Part shown: positions 52,277 through 62,202 of the stretch, piece after piece | How positions within the stretch are numbered: position 1 is the first letter of the stretch | Layout: each line of letters opens with the position of its first letter | Assembly (NCBI GenBank): GCA_026004015.1 | Contig: BPIH01000003.1 | Location: 124,001 to 188,000, forward strand | DNA length: 64,000 nt | DNA from: Chloroflexota bacterium | GTDB lineage: Bacteria > Chloroflexota > Limnocylindria > Limnocylindrales > CSP1-4 | Direction: 5' to 3' | Position numbers and translations under genes: made by a program | The notes under the pieces: generated by a model | What the model saw: only the letters and a program-made list of their open reading frames with translations | Database searches by the model: none | Told to the model about the DNA's origin: nothing

Positions 52277-52596
52277 GGTGACACGCACGCCGAACGGAAC
52301 GCCCTCTCCCGGGGGGCCCGTCGGCGCCGATGACACCCTGGCCGGACAACACGCGTCCCGGCTGGCTCGAGAGCGCCGAGTTCTCCGCTCAGGGCGTCGC
52401 CCTGGGGCGTCAGCAGGCGGTTGGGCGCGTCCTGTTCGCTGTGAGCGTCAACCGAGGCGGTGGTGCGACGAGCATGGGTCGTTCTGTTCGCTGGGGTGTC
52501 GCGCCCACGGTCTGAATCGGGCGAGGCCCTTCTCTTGGTCGTCGGCGTCGGCCCGGTCGTTCGAACAAGGCGCGCGTGTCGTTCGCGTAGAGCGCC
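52277..52596. repeat. second cluster of the GTTCTGTTCGC motif
   Basis: In the 478-bp gap after the methyltransferase gene, the extended motif found at 14.7-14.95 kb recurs: direct form with CCGAACGGAACGCC (52277-52303), and inverted forms GTCCTGTTCGCTGTGAGCG (in 52425-52452), GTTCTGTTCGCTGGGGTG (in 52477-52502) and a weaker GTCGTTCGCGTAGAGCG (in 52574-52596). The flanking GTGTCA/GTGACA half is conserved too, so this is a family rather than a chance octamer. Confidence 0.6.
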
Positions 52597-52656
52597 AGCC
52601 GGGGACACGACGAGAGACGAGCGGGTCGGACGGCGTCGGCAACGGGCACGAGCCCG

Positions 52657-52662
52657 TAGAAT
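52657..52662 (+). promoter_or_regulatory. -10 element of the small gene at 52669
   Basis: TAGAAT followed by 6 nt and ATG 52669, with no ribosome site, so the transcript is probably leaderless. A -35 was not identified. Confidence 0.4.
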
Positions 52663-52668
52663 GCGGCC

Positions 52669-52897
52669 ATGAAGCAGATGTACGACCCGGCGGATCTGGC
52701 CGCGATGGATCCCCTCGTCCTCATGAAGAACCTCGACCACGTCCGGATGACGAGCCGCCGGCTGAGCTACATCCTCCAGCAGCAGGTCCACCTCTACACC
52801 CCCGGAGGCCAACGCCCTCCGCGAGCAGATCGACCGGTACGTCGAAGCCGAGCGCCAGATCGAGGCCGAGATGGCCCGGCGCCGGATCCGGGCCTGA
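52669..52897 (+). CDS. small helical protein of unknown function, frameshifted in a C5 run
   Basis: 75 residues when restored: YDPADLAAMDPLVLMKNLDHVRMTSRRLSYILQQQVHLYTP then, after removing one base from CCCCC at 52799-52803, EANALREQIDRYVEAERQIEAEMARRRIRA ending TGA 52897. It is highly helical and charged, possibly a coiled coil. No family was recognised. A well-placed TAGAAT element precedes the ATG by 6 nt, supporting a real gene. Confidence 0.6.
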
Positions 52898-53056
52898 GCG
52901 CGTCCGCACGCCCCGGCGGGTCCAGGCGCGGCGGGACGCCGAGCCGGACCTGCGCGCGCCGTAGCCGAGCCGACCACCCAACTCGACAGTCACCGTCCAG
53001 CGGTTCGCCCTGCCCGGTCAGGAGCAGCGAGTCGGAGCCCGCACCCCGGAACGAAT

Positions 53057-53088
53057 CGGAAGCCCCCGCCACGCGACGGGGGCTTCCG
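53057..53088. terminator. strong GC hairpin, probable terminator
   Basis: CGGAAGCCCCCG (53057-53068) and CGGGGGCTTCCG (53077-53088) form a perfect 12-bp stem with an 8-base loop, followed by ACTT but no long T-run. It lies 160 bp after the small helical-protein gene on the plus strand and could also serve the minus-strand gene ending at 53308. Confidence 0.7.
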
Positions 53089-53307
53089 ACTTCGCTCCAT
53101 AACCGGAGCGTTGATGAGTCCAGGGCGTCAGTGGACCCAGCGTCCTCCTGTCCGCGGGTCACCACCGCTCCGAACGGCGCCTCTAGTCTTGCTCCGACCT
53201 CTGCTCCGACCTCCCCGAGGACCGGTCACTGGGCCGCGCTCGCCACGGCCCCTCGTCCCGGCACTCGCTCGACCTCGCCCAGCCGGCCGATCCTCCCGAT
53301 CGCCGTT

Positions 53308-53710
53308 CTAGCTCGCCGCCGCACTCGCCACTCCGGGTCGGACCTCCGGCCGAGCATCGGGCATGCCCGGCTCGGTCCTCTGCCCGTTCCCGTCGCCGGC
53401 GCGGCCTTCGTCGGGCCCACGCATCGGCCCGATCGCTCGCGCGGCACGGGCCGCCCGCTTCGCCGCCTGCTCCTCGGCCACGACGCGGCTCGACGAGCTC
53501 GGCGAGGACGGGCGTCTCCTCGAGACTGAATCCGATGCCGTGACGAGCGAGCTCGCTCGTGTCCCAACCCCGAAAGAGGCGCCGCATCGCGACGGCGCAC
53601 ATCTCGTCGTAGAGCTCGGGCCAGCCGACGGGCCGGCGGCGGTAGCAGAACCGGACGAACTCGGCGGCTTCGGCAGTGGGCCGGTTCTCAGCGGTCCTGC
53701 GGAACACCAT
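53308..53710 (-). CDS. hypothetical protein, frameshifted
   Basis: About 134 residues when restored. MVFRRTAENRPTAEAAEFVRFCYRRRPVGWPELYDEMCAVAMRRLFRGW, then GIGFSLEETPVLAELVEP, and after a one-base slip near 53485-53492 VAEEQAAKRAARAARAIGPMRG and a disordered tail. ATG 53710 has a very strong AGGAGAAAGGAGG ribosome site. The N-terminal half looks like a compact helical domain. I do not recognise the family. Confidence 0.6.
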
Positions 53711-53884
53711 CGATGGCCTGCCTCCTTTCTCCTAGCGGGTCGTCGGATCCCGGTCGGGCCGCGACGGGCGGGCTCCATCGCGTCCGGCTGCCGGCCTGGC
53801 TCCGATCGTCGCCCGACCCGAGGGGACGCTCCGGACCGGCAGGCGGACATCGTAGGCCCGGGGCGAGGCGACCGGGAAGGGGGT

Positions 53885-53917
53885 TTGTCCACGAAGTCAT
53901 CCACCAAGTTATCCACA
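53885..53917 (+). promoter_or_regulatory. three DnaA-box-like 9-mers at 12-bp period
   Basis: TTGTCCACG (53885-53893), TCATCCACC (53897-53905) and TTATCCACA (53909-53917). The last is a perfect DnaA box; the others have two mismatches each. Their starts are exactly 12 bp apart, and AAG follows the first two. The stretch lies in the poorly defined region downstream of the dgcA-like gene; no dnaA or dnaN is in the window. Confidence 0.4.
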
Positions 53918-54089
53918 GCCGCCGCGGGACTGGGGAGCCGGTCGCGCGGCACGCCGGAGGCACCACTCGACGGCCCTCCCGAGCCGGTCGGCGCGGCGCT
54001 GCCGGCGCCGGCGCAGCCCGCCGGACCGGCTCGTCGCGTGGCGTACCGGGCCGGACCCGCCGGGGAACCGGAGCCGTCGACGCCCTGCC

Positions 54090-55177
54090 GAGCCTGGCGC
54101 CGCCGGACCCCGAGCCCGGCGCCTCCCCGATCCGCCAGCGGCCGTCCGAACCGAGCTCCAGCCCCTCCACCGGATCGTCGGCGAGCAGGAGGCAGCCGTC
54201 GAGATCGACCCAGTCGGCGAGGGAGGCGACGGCCGCCGAGGCGGCGATGACGATCGACGTCTCCTCCATGCAACCGAGGAAGGTCCGAAAGCCGAGCTCC
54301 CGGGCCCGGGCGAGCATCTCGCGGGCCGGTCCCGGGACCCCCGCACTTGGCGAGCTTCACGTTCACCCCCGCCACGACCCCGACGAGGGCATCGAGATCC
54401 TCGATGAAGACCGCGCTCTCGTCGGCGACGATCGGGATCGGCGAGGCCCCCTGGAGCTCGGCCAGCCAGTCGAGGCGGCGGGCCGGGAAGGGCTGCTCGA
54501 TGACCTCGACCCCGAGCTCGACGAGGCGGGGCAGGAGCGCCCGGGCCACCTCGGGCGTCCAGCCGGTGTTCGCGTCCACCCGGAGCGGCCCGGCGTAGAC
54601 GCCCCGCACCGCCTCGAGGGTCGCCAGATCCGCCGGCCCGCCGACCTTGATCTTCAGGGCCTTGAAGTGGGCCGCCCGGCGAGCCCGCTCGGCGACGACG
54701 GCTCGGCTCGTCGAGGCCGAGGGTGAAGTCCGTCGGTGGGATGTCCCGCGAGCAGCCGAGGAGGTCGACGAGGGGCTGCCCGAGGACCTGGCCGACGAGG
54801 TCGTGGAGGGCGATGTCGATGGCGCACTTCGCCGCCCCGTGGCCCCGGATCGCCGCGGCCATCGCCGCCCCGGCGGCAGCCAGGCCCTCCCGCGACGGCT
54901 CGATCGTCCCGATCGCCTCGAGAAGGAGCGGCCAGACGGCGACCATCGTCTCGGGCGTCTCGCCGTAGAAGCGGTCCGGGTAGCCCTCGCCGAGGCCGAC
55001 GACCCCCGGGAAGCGCTCGTCCCAGACCTCGACGAGAACGGTCGTGACGCTTCGCCCGGAGCCGTGGTCGGCTCGGGCGATGACGAAGGGGTCGCGGAGG
55101 GGCAGCTCGAGGACCTCGTAGCGGAGGGCAAGCGGCCCCGACCAGAGGAGCCCCTCGAGGTTCGACGGCGACGTCAT
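54090..55177 (-). CDS. dgcA: dipeptide epimerase / DgcA-like enolase-superfamily enzyme, several frameshifts
   Basis: Enolase-superfamily racemase of about 360 residues when restored, from ATG 55177. Blocks in successive frames: ALRYEVLELPLRDPFVIARADHGSG and AKCAIDIALHDLVGQVLGQPL; then FKALKIKVGG (KxK), LRVDANTGWTPE (Asp), EVIEQPFPARRLDWLAELQ (Glu) and PIVADESAVFIEDL (Asp); then MLARARELGFRTFLGCMEETSIVIAASAAVASLADWVDLDG; then GLGVRRR. Slips lie near 54700-54712, 54331-54342 and 54118, and the true stop cannot be placed. It overlaps the dgcN stop (ATGA), an order typical of the D-glutamate catabolic pair. Confidence 0.75.
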
Positions 55178-56450
55178 CGGCGGCCTCCCTGTCCGGACCC
55201 GGCCCGGGTGGGACCCGCCACCTCCGGAGCCCCGACGGCCTCCCCGGTCCCGCCGCCCTCCCGGGCCCCGCCGGCCTCCCGGGCCCCGCCGGCCTCGCGG
55301 GCCCGGCGGCCTCCACGGACCGAGTCCGGGCGTCGTTCTCGACGACCCACGGCAGGGCTTCGACAGCTTGTTCGATGGCGGCCCACAGCCGCTCGGGCCC
55401 GAAGCGCACCGGATCGTCGACCGGGAGTCCCGTCTCGGCCGCGACCCGCTCGATCTCCGCTCGGGCCGCCCGCTCGTTCCGGAGGCCGACGGTGTTGAGG
55501 GCGACGGCGACGACCCGCGACGGTGCGACGAGGGCCGCCACCGCCTCGTGGATGGCGATGAACGGTCGGAGCGGGGCGATGGGGAACGAGCGGTCGGGAA
55601 GATGGCTGAAGTCGTGCTCCGTCAGGCCGACCTGGTGGACGAGGACCATCGCGTGGGGCGTCGTGCCGTGGATGAGGCCGAGGGTGACCGAGCTGTAGGC
55701 CGGATGGTCGAGGGAGCCCTGGCCCTCGACGAAGACCCAGTCCCCCCGCGCCTCGCCCTCGGCGACGAGCCACTCGCACGTTCCCTGGAGGAAGTCGGCG
55801 ACGACCCGGTCGACGGCGACGCCCCAGCCCTCGATCATGATCCCCGTCTGGCCGGTGGCCACGAAGGCCGCCCGCCGCCCGGCCTCGACCGCCGCCCGCC
55901 GAAGCTCGAGGGCGACCGACATCTTGCCCACGGCGCAATCCGTCCCCACGGTCAGGACGACCCGCGAGCCCGGTCGGTGGCGACGGCCGACGGCCGTCTC
56001 GGCGCGGTCGGGCGGGCGACGGTAGTCAACGATCCGCCGACCGAGCCGTTCGGCCAGGGGTCCGAACTCGGGGTCGTCGCCGAGGAAGGTGTGGAGACCG
56101 GAGTGGACGTCGAGGCCGGCCTCGAGGGCCTCGCGAACGATCGCCCGCCACGCCTCGGGGAGGCGGCCACCGGTCGGGGCGATGCCGATGAGCAGGGCCG
56201 TCGGACGAACCGGTCCCCGAAGCGCCTCGGCAAGGCTTGCCACGACGGGGACCCGGAGCCGCTCGACCGTCGAGCCGAGGACCTCGGCCACGGTCCGCCC
56301 GGCGTTTCGGCGGTCGATGACGGCGACGACGGGGTGGAGGCCGTAGCGGATGACCCCGATGGCCGTCTTCGCCGCGTGGTATTCGAGCTGGCCGTCGGCG
56401 AGGACGACGAACCGAAGCGGCGCCGCCGTCTCTCGAGCGGGCTCGCTCAC
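55174..56450 (-). CDS. dgcN: DUF1611 family protein, DgcN-like N-acetyltransferase
   Basis: About 425-residue protein from GTG 56450. FVVLADGQLEYHAAKTAIGVIRYGLHPVVAVIDRRNAGRTVAEVLG and the P-loop region VVLTVGTDCAVGKMSVALELRRAA, FVATGQTGIMIEGWGVAVDRVVADFLQG, VFVEGQGSLDHPAYSSVTLGLIHGTTPHAMVLVHQ define DUF1611/DgcN. DgcN has been shown elsewhere to N-acetylate D-glutamate before DgcA acts. The C-terminal tail is coded by an 18-bp tandem repeat, and a slip near 55300-55330 is needed to reach the TGA at 55174 that overlaps dgcA. It overlaps the upstream hydrolase by 4 nt. Confidence 0.8.
55257..55310. repeat. 18-bp tandem repeat coding the DgcN tail
   Basis: The unit CCTCCCGGGCCCCGCCGG is repeated almost three times (55257-55274, 55275-55292, partial to 55310). 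On the minus strand it encodes a Gly-Ala-Arg-Glu-Ala-Gly-type hexapeptide repeat. Repeat slippage here could explain the nearby frame change. Confidence 0.6.
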
Positions 56451-57295
56451 AGTCGGTGCGCCTCGAGGAAGGCCCGGACCGACTCGGCGACCTGGAGGTA
56501 GCTCGCCTCGCCGAGGACGAGCCCGTAGTGGGAGTGGGCGCCGAAGGGCTCGTATTCGGCCCCCAGCCAGTCGGCGAGCCGTTCGACGTCCCCCTCGGGG
56601 ACGTGGAGATCGAGACCGGCCCCGATGACGAGACGCGGGATCTCCATGAGCCGCCGCCGATCGACCGACACGCCGGCCATCATCTCCCGGCGGGCACGGC
56701 CCGATTCCCGCGGCTTCTGACCGAGGAGGTGCTGGATCCGGAGGACGTCGGCGAGGCTCAGGTCGCGGTGATCCCGAACGAGCTTCTCGGGCAGTGTCTC
56801 CCAGCCGATCTGGGCACGGCCGTAGACATCCGGCACGTCGCGGAGCTCGTGGGGCAAGGCCGGCTCCCGGACCTCGGACGGCAACTCCGGGGCGACGAGG
56901 ACGACCCCTGCCACGGGGACGCGCTCGACGGCCTTGAGGACGAGGAGCCCGCCCATCCCGTGGCCGATGGCGACCACCCCGCTCCCGATCCGCTCGATGG
57001 CGGCGACGACGTCGTCGACGTAGCTGGCGAAGCCGAGGCTCGTCGGGTCGGCCGTCCGCGACCAGAAGTGGTTGCGGAGGTTCAGGGCGTGGCCCTCCCA
57101 GCCCCGGGCTGCGAAGTAGCCGAGCCAGCGCTCCCAGAGCCACGACCCGGCGAGCTCGCCGTGGACGAAGAGCAGCGGCCGCCGCCGCGAGCGCCGCTCG
57201 GGCAGCCAGGACTCGATGTAGACGCCGCGCTCGGCGAGCTCGATCTCGTCCTTTCGAACCGGCCGCCCGTTCGGCGGCTGCGTCGTCAGTCTCAT
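56447..57295 (-). CDS. alpha/beta-hydrolase-fold protein lacking the nucleophile serine
   Basis: 282-residue protein. LLFVHGELAGSWLWERWLGYFAARGWEGHALNLRNHFWSRTAD is a normal alpha/beta hydrolase start, and HSHYGLVLGEASY holds the C-terminal His. The elbow reads IGHGMGGLL, so the usual GxSxG serine is glycine (codon GGG). Restoring Ser would need two base changes, so a single sequencing error is unlikely. It probably binds rather than hydrolyses, or uses other chemistry. ATG 57295 is used. It is the first gene of the hydrolase-dgcN-dgcA operon, overlapping dgcN (GTGA). Confidence 0.8.
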   Translation of the reverse strand: MRLTTQPPNGRPVRKDEIELAERGVYIESWLPERRSRRRPLLFVHGELAGSWLWERWLGYFAARGWEGHALNLRNHFWSRTADPTSLGFASYVDDVVAAIERIGSGVVAIGHGMGGLLVLKAVERVPVAGVVLVAPELPSEVREPALPHELRDVPDVYGRAQIGWETLPEKLVRDHRDLSLADVLRIQHLLGQKPRESGRARREMMAGVSVDRRRLMEIPRLVIGAGLDLHVPEGDVERLADWLGAEYEPFGAHSHYGLVLGEASYLQVAESVRAFLEAHRL

Positions 57296-57572
57296 GGCGC
57301 TCACAGCAGGTACCGATGCTCCTTCGATGGGCCCCGATGGCGGCTGGACCCTGCCATGGGCCCGCCCGACAGCGGGTCCTGACCCCGCCGGGGATGCTCG
57401 TCGGTCATGATCGGGACGATCCCGCCAGCCCGTCAAGATCGAGTCTCACCCGCGCGCCATCCGGACCTCCGCGCTCGGGCCGTGGGCGAGCGTCCGCTGT
57501 GGTCTGCCGGGCCCGGGTCCATCGGCCCGAGGGGACGGTGGGCGTGGTCGGGGCGGAGCGGATCCCCGCCGC

Positions 57573-57620
57573 GGGGGATACGCCCTCGGCGCCGGAGGCC
57601 CTGGGGGATACGCCCTCGGC
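57573..57620. repeat. two direct 18-bp copies in a long gap
   Basis: GGGGGATACGCCCTCGGC occurs at 57573-57590 and 57603-57620, 30 bp apart, inside the 667-bp gap between the hydrolase gene and the DUF1015 gene. No gene is recognisable in this gap. Confidence 0.6.
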
Positions 57621-57735
57621 ACCCGGGGGCCGCGGGGGCAGACGGCCGAACCGGGATGTAGGGCGGACGGAAGGGGCCAAACCGGGGTTGCGGCGGCGAA
57701 CGGAGGCGACCCATTCGGCGGCGTTCGTTGCTCGA

Positions 57736-57807
57736 GGAACACCACATGGCGGGTGCGGACACGACCGGACGCCGGGGATTGGGCCCCGTTTGGTGTTCCC
57801 TGAACAC
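57736..57807. repeat. inverted GGAACACCA copies and a GTGTTC-CCT-GAACAC palindrome
   Basis: GGAACACCA (57736-57744) is inverted as TGGTGTTCC (57791-57799). The second arm also forms a perfect 15-bp palindrome GTGTTCCCTGAACAC (57793-57807). Similar in architecture, though not sequence, to the motif clusters at 14.7, 43.4 and 52.4 kb. Confidence 0.55.
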
Positions 57808-57962
57808 ACGCGCCTGGGGGGTTGCCGGTGGAGCGCTGGCGGGGAGTTGCCGGCGGAGGGCAGCCGGGTGAGCCGGCCGGGGCGCGGAAGCAGGAGTCTC
57901 TCCGAGGCCGCCGCCCCGCGGCGCCCGCCGCGATGAGGACCTCACCGCGTCCGCGAGCGCCC

Positions 57963-59314
57963 TCACCACTCGAGAGGATTGAGGACGAGCCCGGTCAGCG
58001 GCTTCGGATAGAAGTACGTCGACTTCTGGGGCATGACGTCGCCGTCCCGGGCCACGGCGACGATGTCCGCCACGGGGGTCGGCTCGAGGAGGAAGGCGAC
58101 GTCCGCCCCGCCGCTCCCGCTCCGAACGAGCTCCGCCGCCTCGGCCGCCGACTTCGTGTAGGCGAGCCGCCCCCCGGCGGCGACGGTCGCCGGGTCGAGG
58201 CCGCAGAGCCGCTCGAGGACGACCCCGAGGAGGACGACGTCGAGGCGCCGGAGGGCGTCGCCGCCCCGGGGCAGGAGCGGCTCGAAGGCGTCGCGCCGCG
58301 CCTCGAGGAGGGCGCTCCCGCGTCGAGTGAGGAGGCCGAACCGGCCCGCCCCGCCCGGTCCGGAGCCGCCGCTCCCGAAGCGCTCGACGAGCTCGGACGG
58401 CTCGACGGCAGTCACGACGAAGAGCTCCCCGAGTCCGGCCAGGAGCCGCTCGACCCCGCCCTCGCCGAGGCCGACGACGACCCGGTGAGTCGGCAGGACC
58501 ATCGGCGGGCTGTGGTGGGCGTCGAGGAGGAGGGCGAGGACGTAGTCGAAGGCCGGGTCCTCCTCGCAGGTCCGGGTCATCCGGCGCTCGTCGCGGTAGC
58601 GGAGGGCCGTCTCGTAGCGGTGGTGGCCGTCGGCGATGGTGATCGGGTTCGCCCCGGCGAGGCTCGAGGAGCTCGGTCGCCCGGTCGGCGGACGGCTCCT
58701 TGCTAGCCGCGGCCCCAGTCTCGGCCTGAACGGGCACGATCCAGAGGCGATGGAGGACGCCGTCGTCGTCGCGCACCTCGAGGTCAGGCGGCGTCGACCC
58801 GAGGTCGGCGAGGAGGGCCGCTGCGCGACCGCTCGGCTCCTCGAAGAGGCCGACGATGGGACTGAAGTTCGCCCCGGTCGCCCGCAGGAGGCGGTAGCGG
58901 TCCTCCTTCGGGCCCGAGAGCGTCCGCTCGTGCGGCAGGACGCCGCTCCCCGGCCCGAAGGGCTCGAGCCGGAGCCGGGCGAAGAAGCCCCGGACGGTCC
59001 GCTCCTCGTGGCTGCCCGGGAGCCCGGTACCGCTGCTCGTAGGCGTAGATGGCCGGCCGCGGATCCTTGCGGAGCGTGCCGTCGGAGCGCCACTCGGCGA
59101 AGGTTCGGGCAGCCCGACGGTAGCGGTCGTCGGGGGCGTCGCCGGGCTCCTCGGGCGGCAGGTCGAGCCGGACGACGTTCCGCGGGTGACGCTCGAGGAG
59201 TCGCCGCTGCTCGTCGGGCGAGATGACGTCGTAGGGCGGGCTGACCACGGCCGCCAGGTCGCCGACGGCATCGGGGTCGTACCGAAGGGCTCGGAAGGGT
59301 CGCAGGATCGGCAA
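57963..59314 (-). CDS. DUF1015 family protein, two frameshifts
   Basis: About 450 residues when restored. Start TTG 59314 with GAGAGGGA upstream gives LPILRPFRALRYDPDAVGDLAAVVSPPYDVISPDEQRRLLERHPRN, the DUF1015 N-terminus. It continues in other frames: EERTVRGFFARLRLEPFGPGSGVLPHERTLSGPKEDRYRLLRAT, then NPITIADGHHRYETALRYRDE, DYVLALLLDAHHSPPMVLPTHRVV and LAYTKSAAEAAELV through MPQKSTYFYPKPLTGLVLNPLEW. Slips lie near 59025-59035 and 58650-58670. DUF1015 proteins contain HipA-like elements but have no settled function; some annotations link them to serine kinases (SbnI-like). Confidence 0.75.
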
Positions 59315-59564
59315 GGGGTCCCTCTCGGCGTGCAAGCGGGTGTGCAGCGGGCGGCCCGGGCCCGGCCGCGGCGCACGGGGGCCACCGGCCGCGTTCCATC
59401 GTACGCTACCCGGCGGCACCGGGCCGAGGCGCGGCCGAAGCGGCGCCGGCGAGACCCGGCGAAACTTTTCCGGCCCGCGGGACGTCGATCCCCCGACCGG
59501 AGCCGTCCCGTCACCGTGGGACCGACGGCGCCTCCTGGGGGACCCCTCGAGTTGAAGGAGCAGG

Positions 59565-62202
59565 ATGGAGCGAGTCGCAGCGACGACGCCGACCGCGAGC
59601 CACGAGGCCGGACACGCCGGACACGCTGGCCCCGCCGACCGGCCCGACCCGGCCCGCCCTCGCAGTCGACGATCGCCTCGCCCGAGTGCGGTTCGGGGGG
59701 CGATGCTCGGCCGAGCTCGGCTGATCCTCGCCACGGCCGCCGCCGTCGTCATCCTGGGCGCCGTGCCGGCGGCTGCCGTCGCCACCGACCCCCTCCCGCC
59801 ACCGAGCCCCGGCCCGTCGGCCTCGCCCGAACCCTCGCCGGTCACACCGAGCGGCCTGACCATGGCCGCTCGCCCCCTGCTCGGCGGACACGCCCGCCCC
59901 GGCAGCTGGGTCGCCATCGCCGTCGATCTGGCGAACGAGGGCCCGCCCGTCAACGGCGAGCTCCGAGCGGCGGCCGGACCGGGTCGTCGGACGATCTTCG
60001 GGCGGGCCGTCGAGCTGCCGACGAACTCCCAGAAGCGGGAGATCGTCTACGTCCAGGCGCCGAGCTTCGACCAGCAGCTGACGGTCAGCCTCGTCGCCGA
60101 CGACCAGGTCCTCGCCCGGGTGGCCGTGGAGATCACCATCCACGATCCGATGCAGCTCGTCGTCGGGATCGTGGCCGAGCGACCGGGCCCCATCGCGGCG
60201 GCGGTGCGAGGACTCGCCACCGGCACGGGGCCCGCTCCAGCCGTGGCGACCCTCGCCCCGGCCGATCTCCCCGAGCGGGTCGAGGCCTGGTCGGCCCTCG
60301 ATCGGCTCGTCTGGCAGGACGTCGACAGCAGCGCCCTCTCGGCCGACCAGCTCGCCGCCCTCCGGGGCTGGCTCAGCGGCGGGGGTCGCCTCGTCCTCCT
60401 CGGCGGAACCGGTGGGCTGGGGGCCATCGCCCGCTTCCCCGACGACATCCTCCCCTACCGACCGACGGCGACCGTCGACGCTCCCATCGAGACCCTCCGC
60501 CCCCTCTTCGGCCCGCTGCCCGAGACGCCGAGCACGGTGCCCGCCCTGGCCGGCCCGATCCTCCGCGGCCGCGCCCTGGCGAGCGTCGGCGAGGACGCCG
60601 TGGTCGGCGAGGCGCCGTACGGCTCGGGCTCCGTCACCCTTCTCGGCATCGACCCCACGGTCGAGCCGATCGTCGATCTCAAGTCCCTGTCGGCCGTCTG
60701 GGCCCGACTCCTCCCGCCTCGAGGCGGCGGGGTGCTCAACATCGTCGACGACAGCGGGCTCGTGTCGGCCCTCACGAACCTGCCTGCCCTCGCCCTCCCG
60801 CCCATCGGCGGCCTCCTCGTCCTGCTCGTCGGCTACATCGTCCTCATCGGGCCGGTCAACTACGTCGTCCTCCGGCGCCTCGATCGACGCGAATGGGCCT
60901 GGATCTCGATGCCCCTCCTCATCGTCGGTTTCGCCGTCGCCGCCTACGGCTATGGGGCGGCTCTCCGCGGCTCCGACGTCATCGTCAACGAGGTCGCCAT
61001 CGCCACGGGGGCGGCGGGGACGACCGAGGGCCGGAGCCAGGTCTACGTCGGTGTCTTCTCGCCGTCGCGGGGCACGTACGAGCTGACCCTCCCCGGCGGG
61101 CCGCTCGTGGCGGCACCTGTGAGCGAGCTGTTCGGGATCACCGGAACCGCCGGTGCCCTCGACGTCCTCCAGGGCGACCCGGCCCGGATCCGGGGCTTGA
61201 GCATCGGCTTCGGGACCCTCCGCGCCTTCCGAGCCGACCTGCCGACAGCCGTTCCCCTCGTCGAAGCCGACCTCCGGGTCGTCGACGGGATCATCCGGGG
61301 CCGCCTCGTGAACCGCTCGACGATTCGCCTCCTCGCCCCGGCCGTCGTCTTCGGGTCGAGCGCCGTCACCCTGCCCGAGCTGGCGCCGGGGGCGAGCACG
61401 AGCATCGAGCTGCCCCTCTCCCGGGGTGCCGTCGGGGCCAACCTCGCCGATCGGATCGTCGGCGCCTACCCGGCGGCGGACCCGGCCCAGCTGAGCGACG
61501 CCGCCCGCGAGCGGATCGTCCGCTACCAGGTCATCAACCAGCTGACCCTACGACCCCTTCAGCGGCTTCAGTGGCCTCTGGCTCCCGTCGGAGAGCCCGA
61601 TCCTCCTGGCCTGGGATCGTCAGCCCCTGGCGCCGGTCGTCGTCGCCGGACAGGCACCCCGCCAGCTCGGAACGACCCTCTACTACCTGAGCCTCCCGCT
61701 CCGGGTCGAAGGCACGGTCGCCTTCGGCGTCGATCTCCTCCGGCCGACGGTCGTGGCCAACGAGAGCGCCTTCTTCAACCGCGACCCCTGGAGCTACAGC
61801 CTCGGCCAGGGTTCGGTCACCATCGCCTACCGGACCGTCCCCATCAGCGGCCCACTGACGGCCTCCCGCCTCGTCGTCGGCTTCAACATCGGTCCCGAGA
61901 TCGGCGGCAGCGCGCCGACCGAGATCGAGCCGGTCGGGCCGGCCGAGCCGATCGACCTCTGCATCGAGACCCCGTGCCCGGACGCGGCGCCGGACGGGCT
62001 CCCGGAGCTCGAGATCTTCGACCTCGTCCGGGGCGAGTGGATGGCCCTCCCCCACCTCGACGGCGGCCGAGCGTTTGCCATCCGCGAGCCCGGGCGCTAC
62101 GTTGACCCCGCCAGCGCGAGCGTCCTCCTTCGCTTCCAGAACCCCCGCATCGACGGGATCGGCTTCGGCTTCGCGATCCAGATCGAGGGCCACGTCGAAT
62201 GA
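59565..62202 (+). CDS. large exported membrane protein, auxiliary subunit of ABC export system, frameshifted
   Basis: About 878 residues when restored. After a 45-residue leader comes a membrane/signal segment (LILATAAAVVILGAVPAAAVA), a Pro/Ser linker, a beta domain and a glutamine-amidotransferase-like region (RGWLSGGGRLVLLGGTGGLGAIARF). Two membrane helices follow (ALPPIGGLLVLLVGYIVLIGPVNYVVL, ISMPLLIVGFAVAAYGYGAAL), then a long extracytoplasmic beta part. It slips at the CCC run 61546-61548 to YDPFSGFSGLWLPSESPILLAWD and on to QIEGHVE. It overlaps the ATPase gene (ATGA), like GldG/DUF4350-type partners of gliding-type ABC systems. ATG 59565 follows GAAGGAG. Confidence 0.72.
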
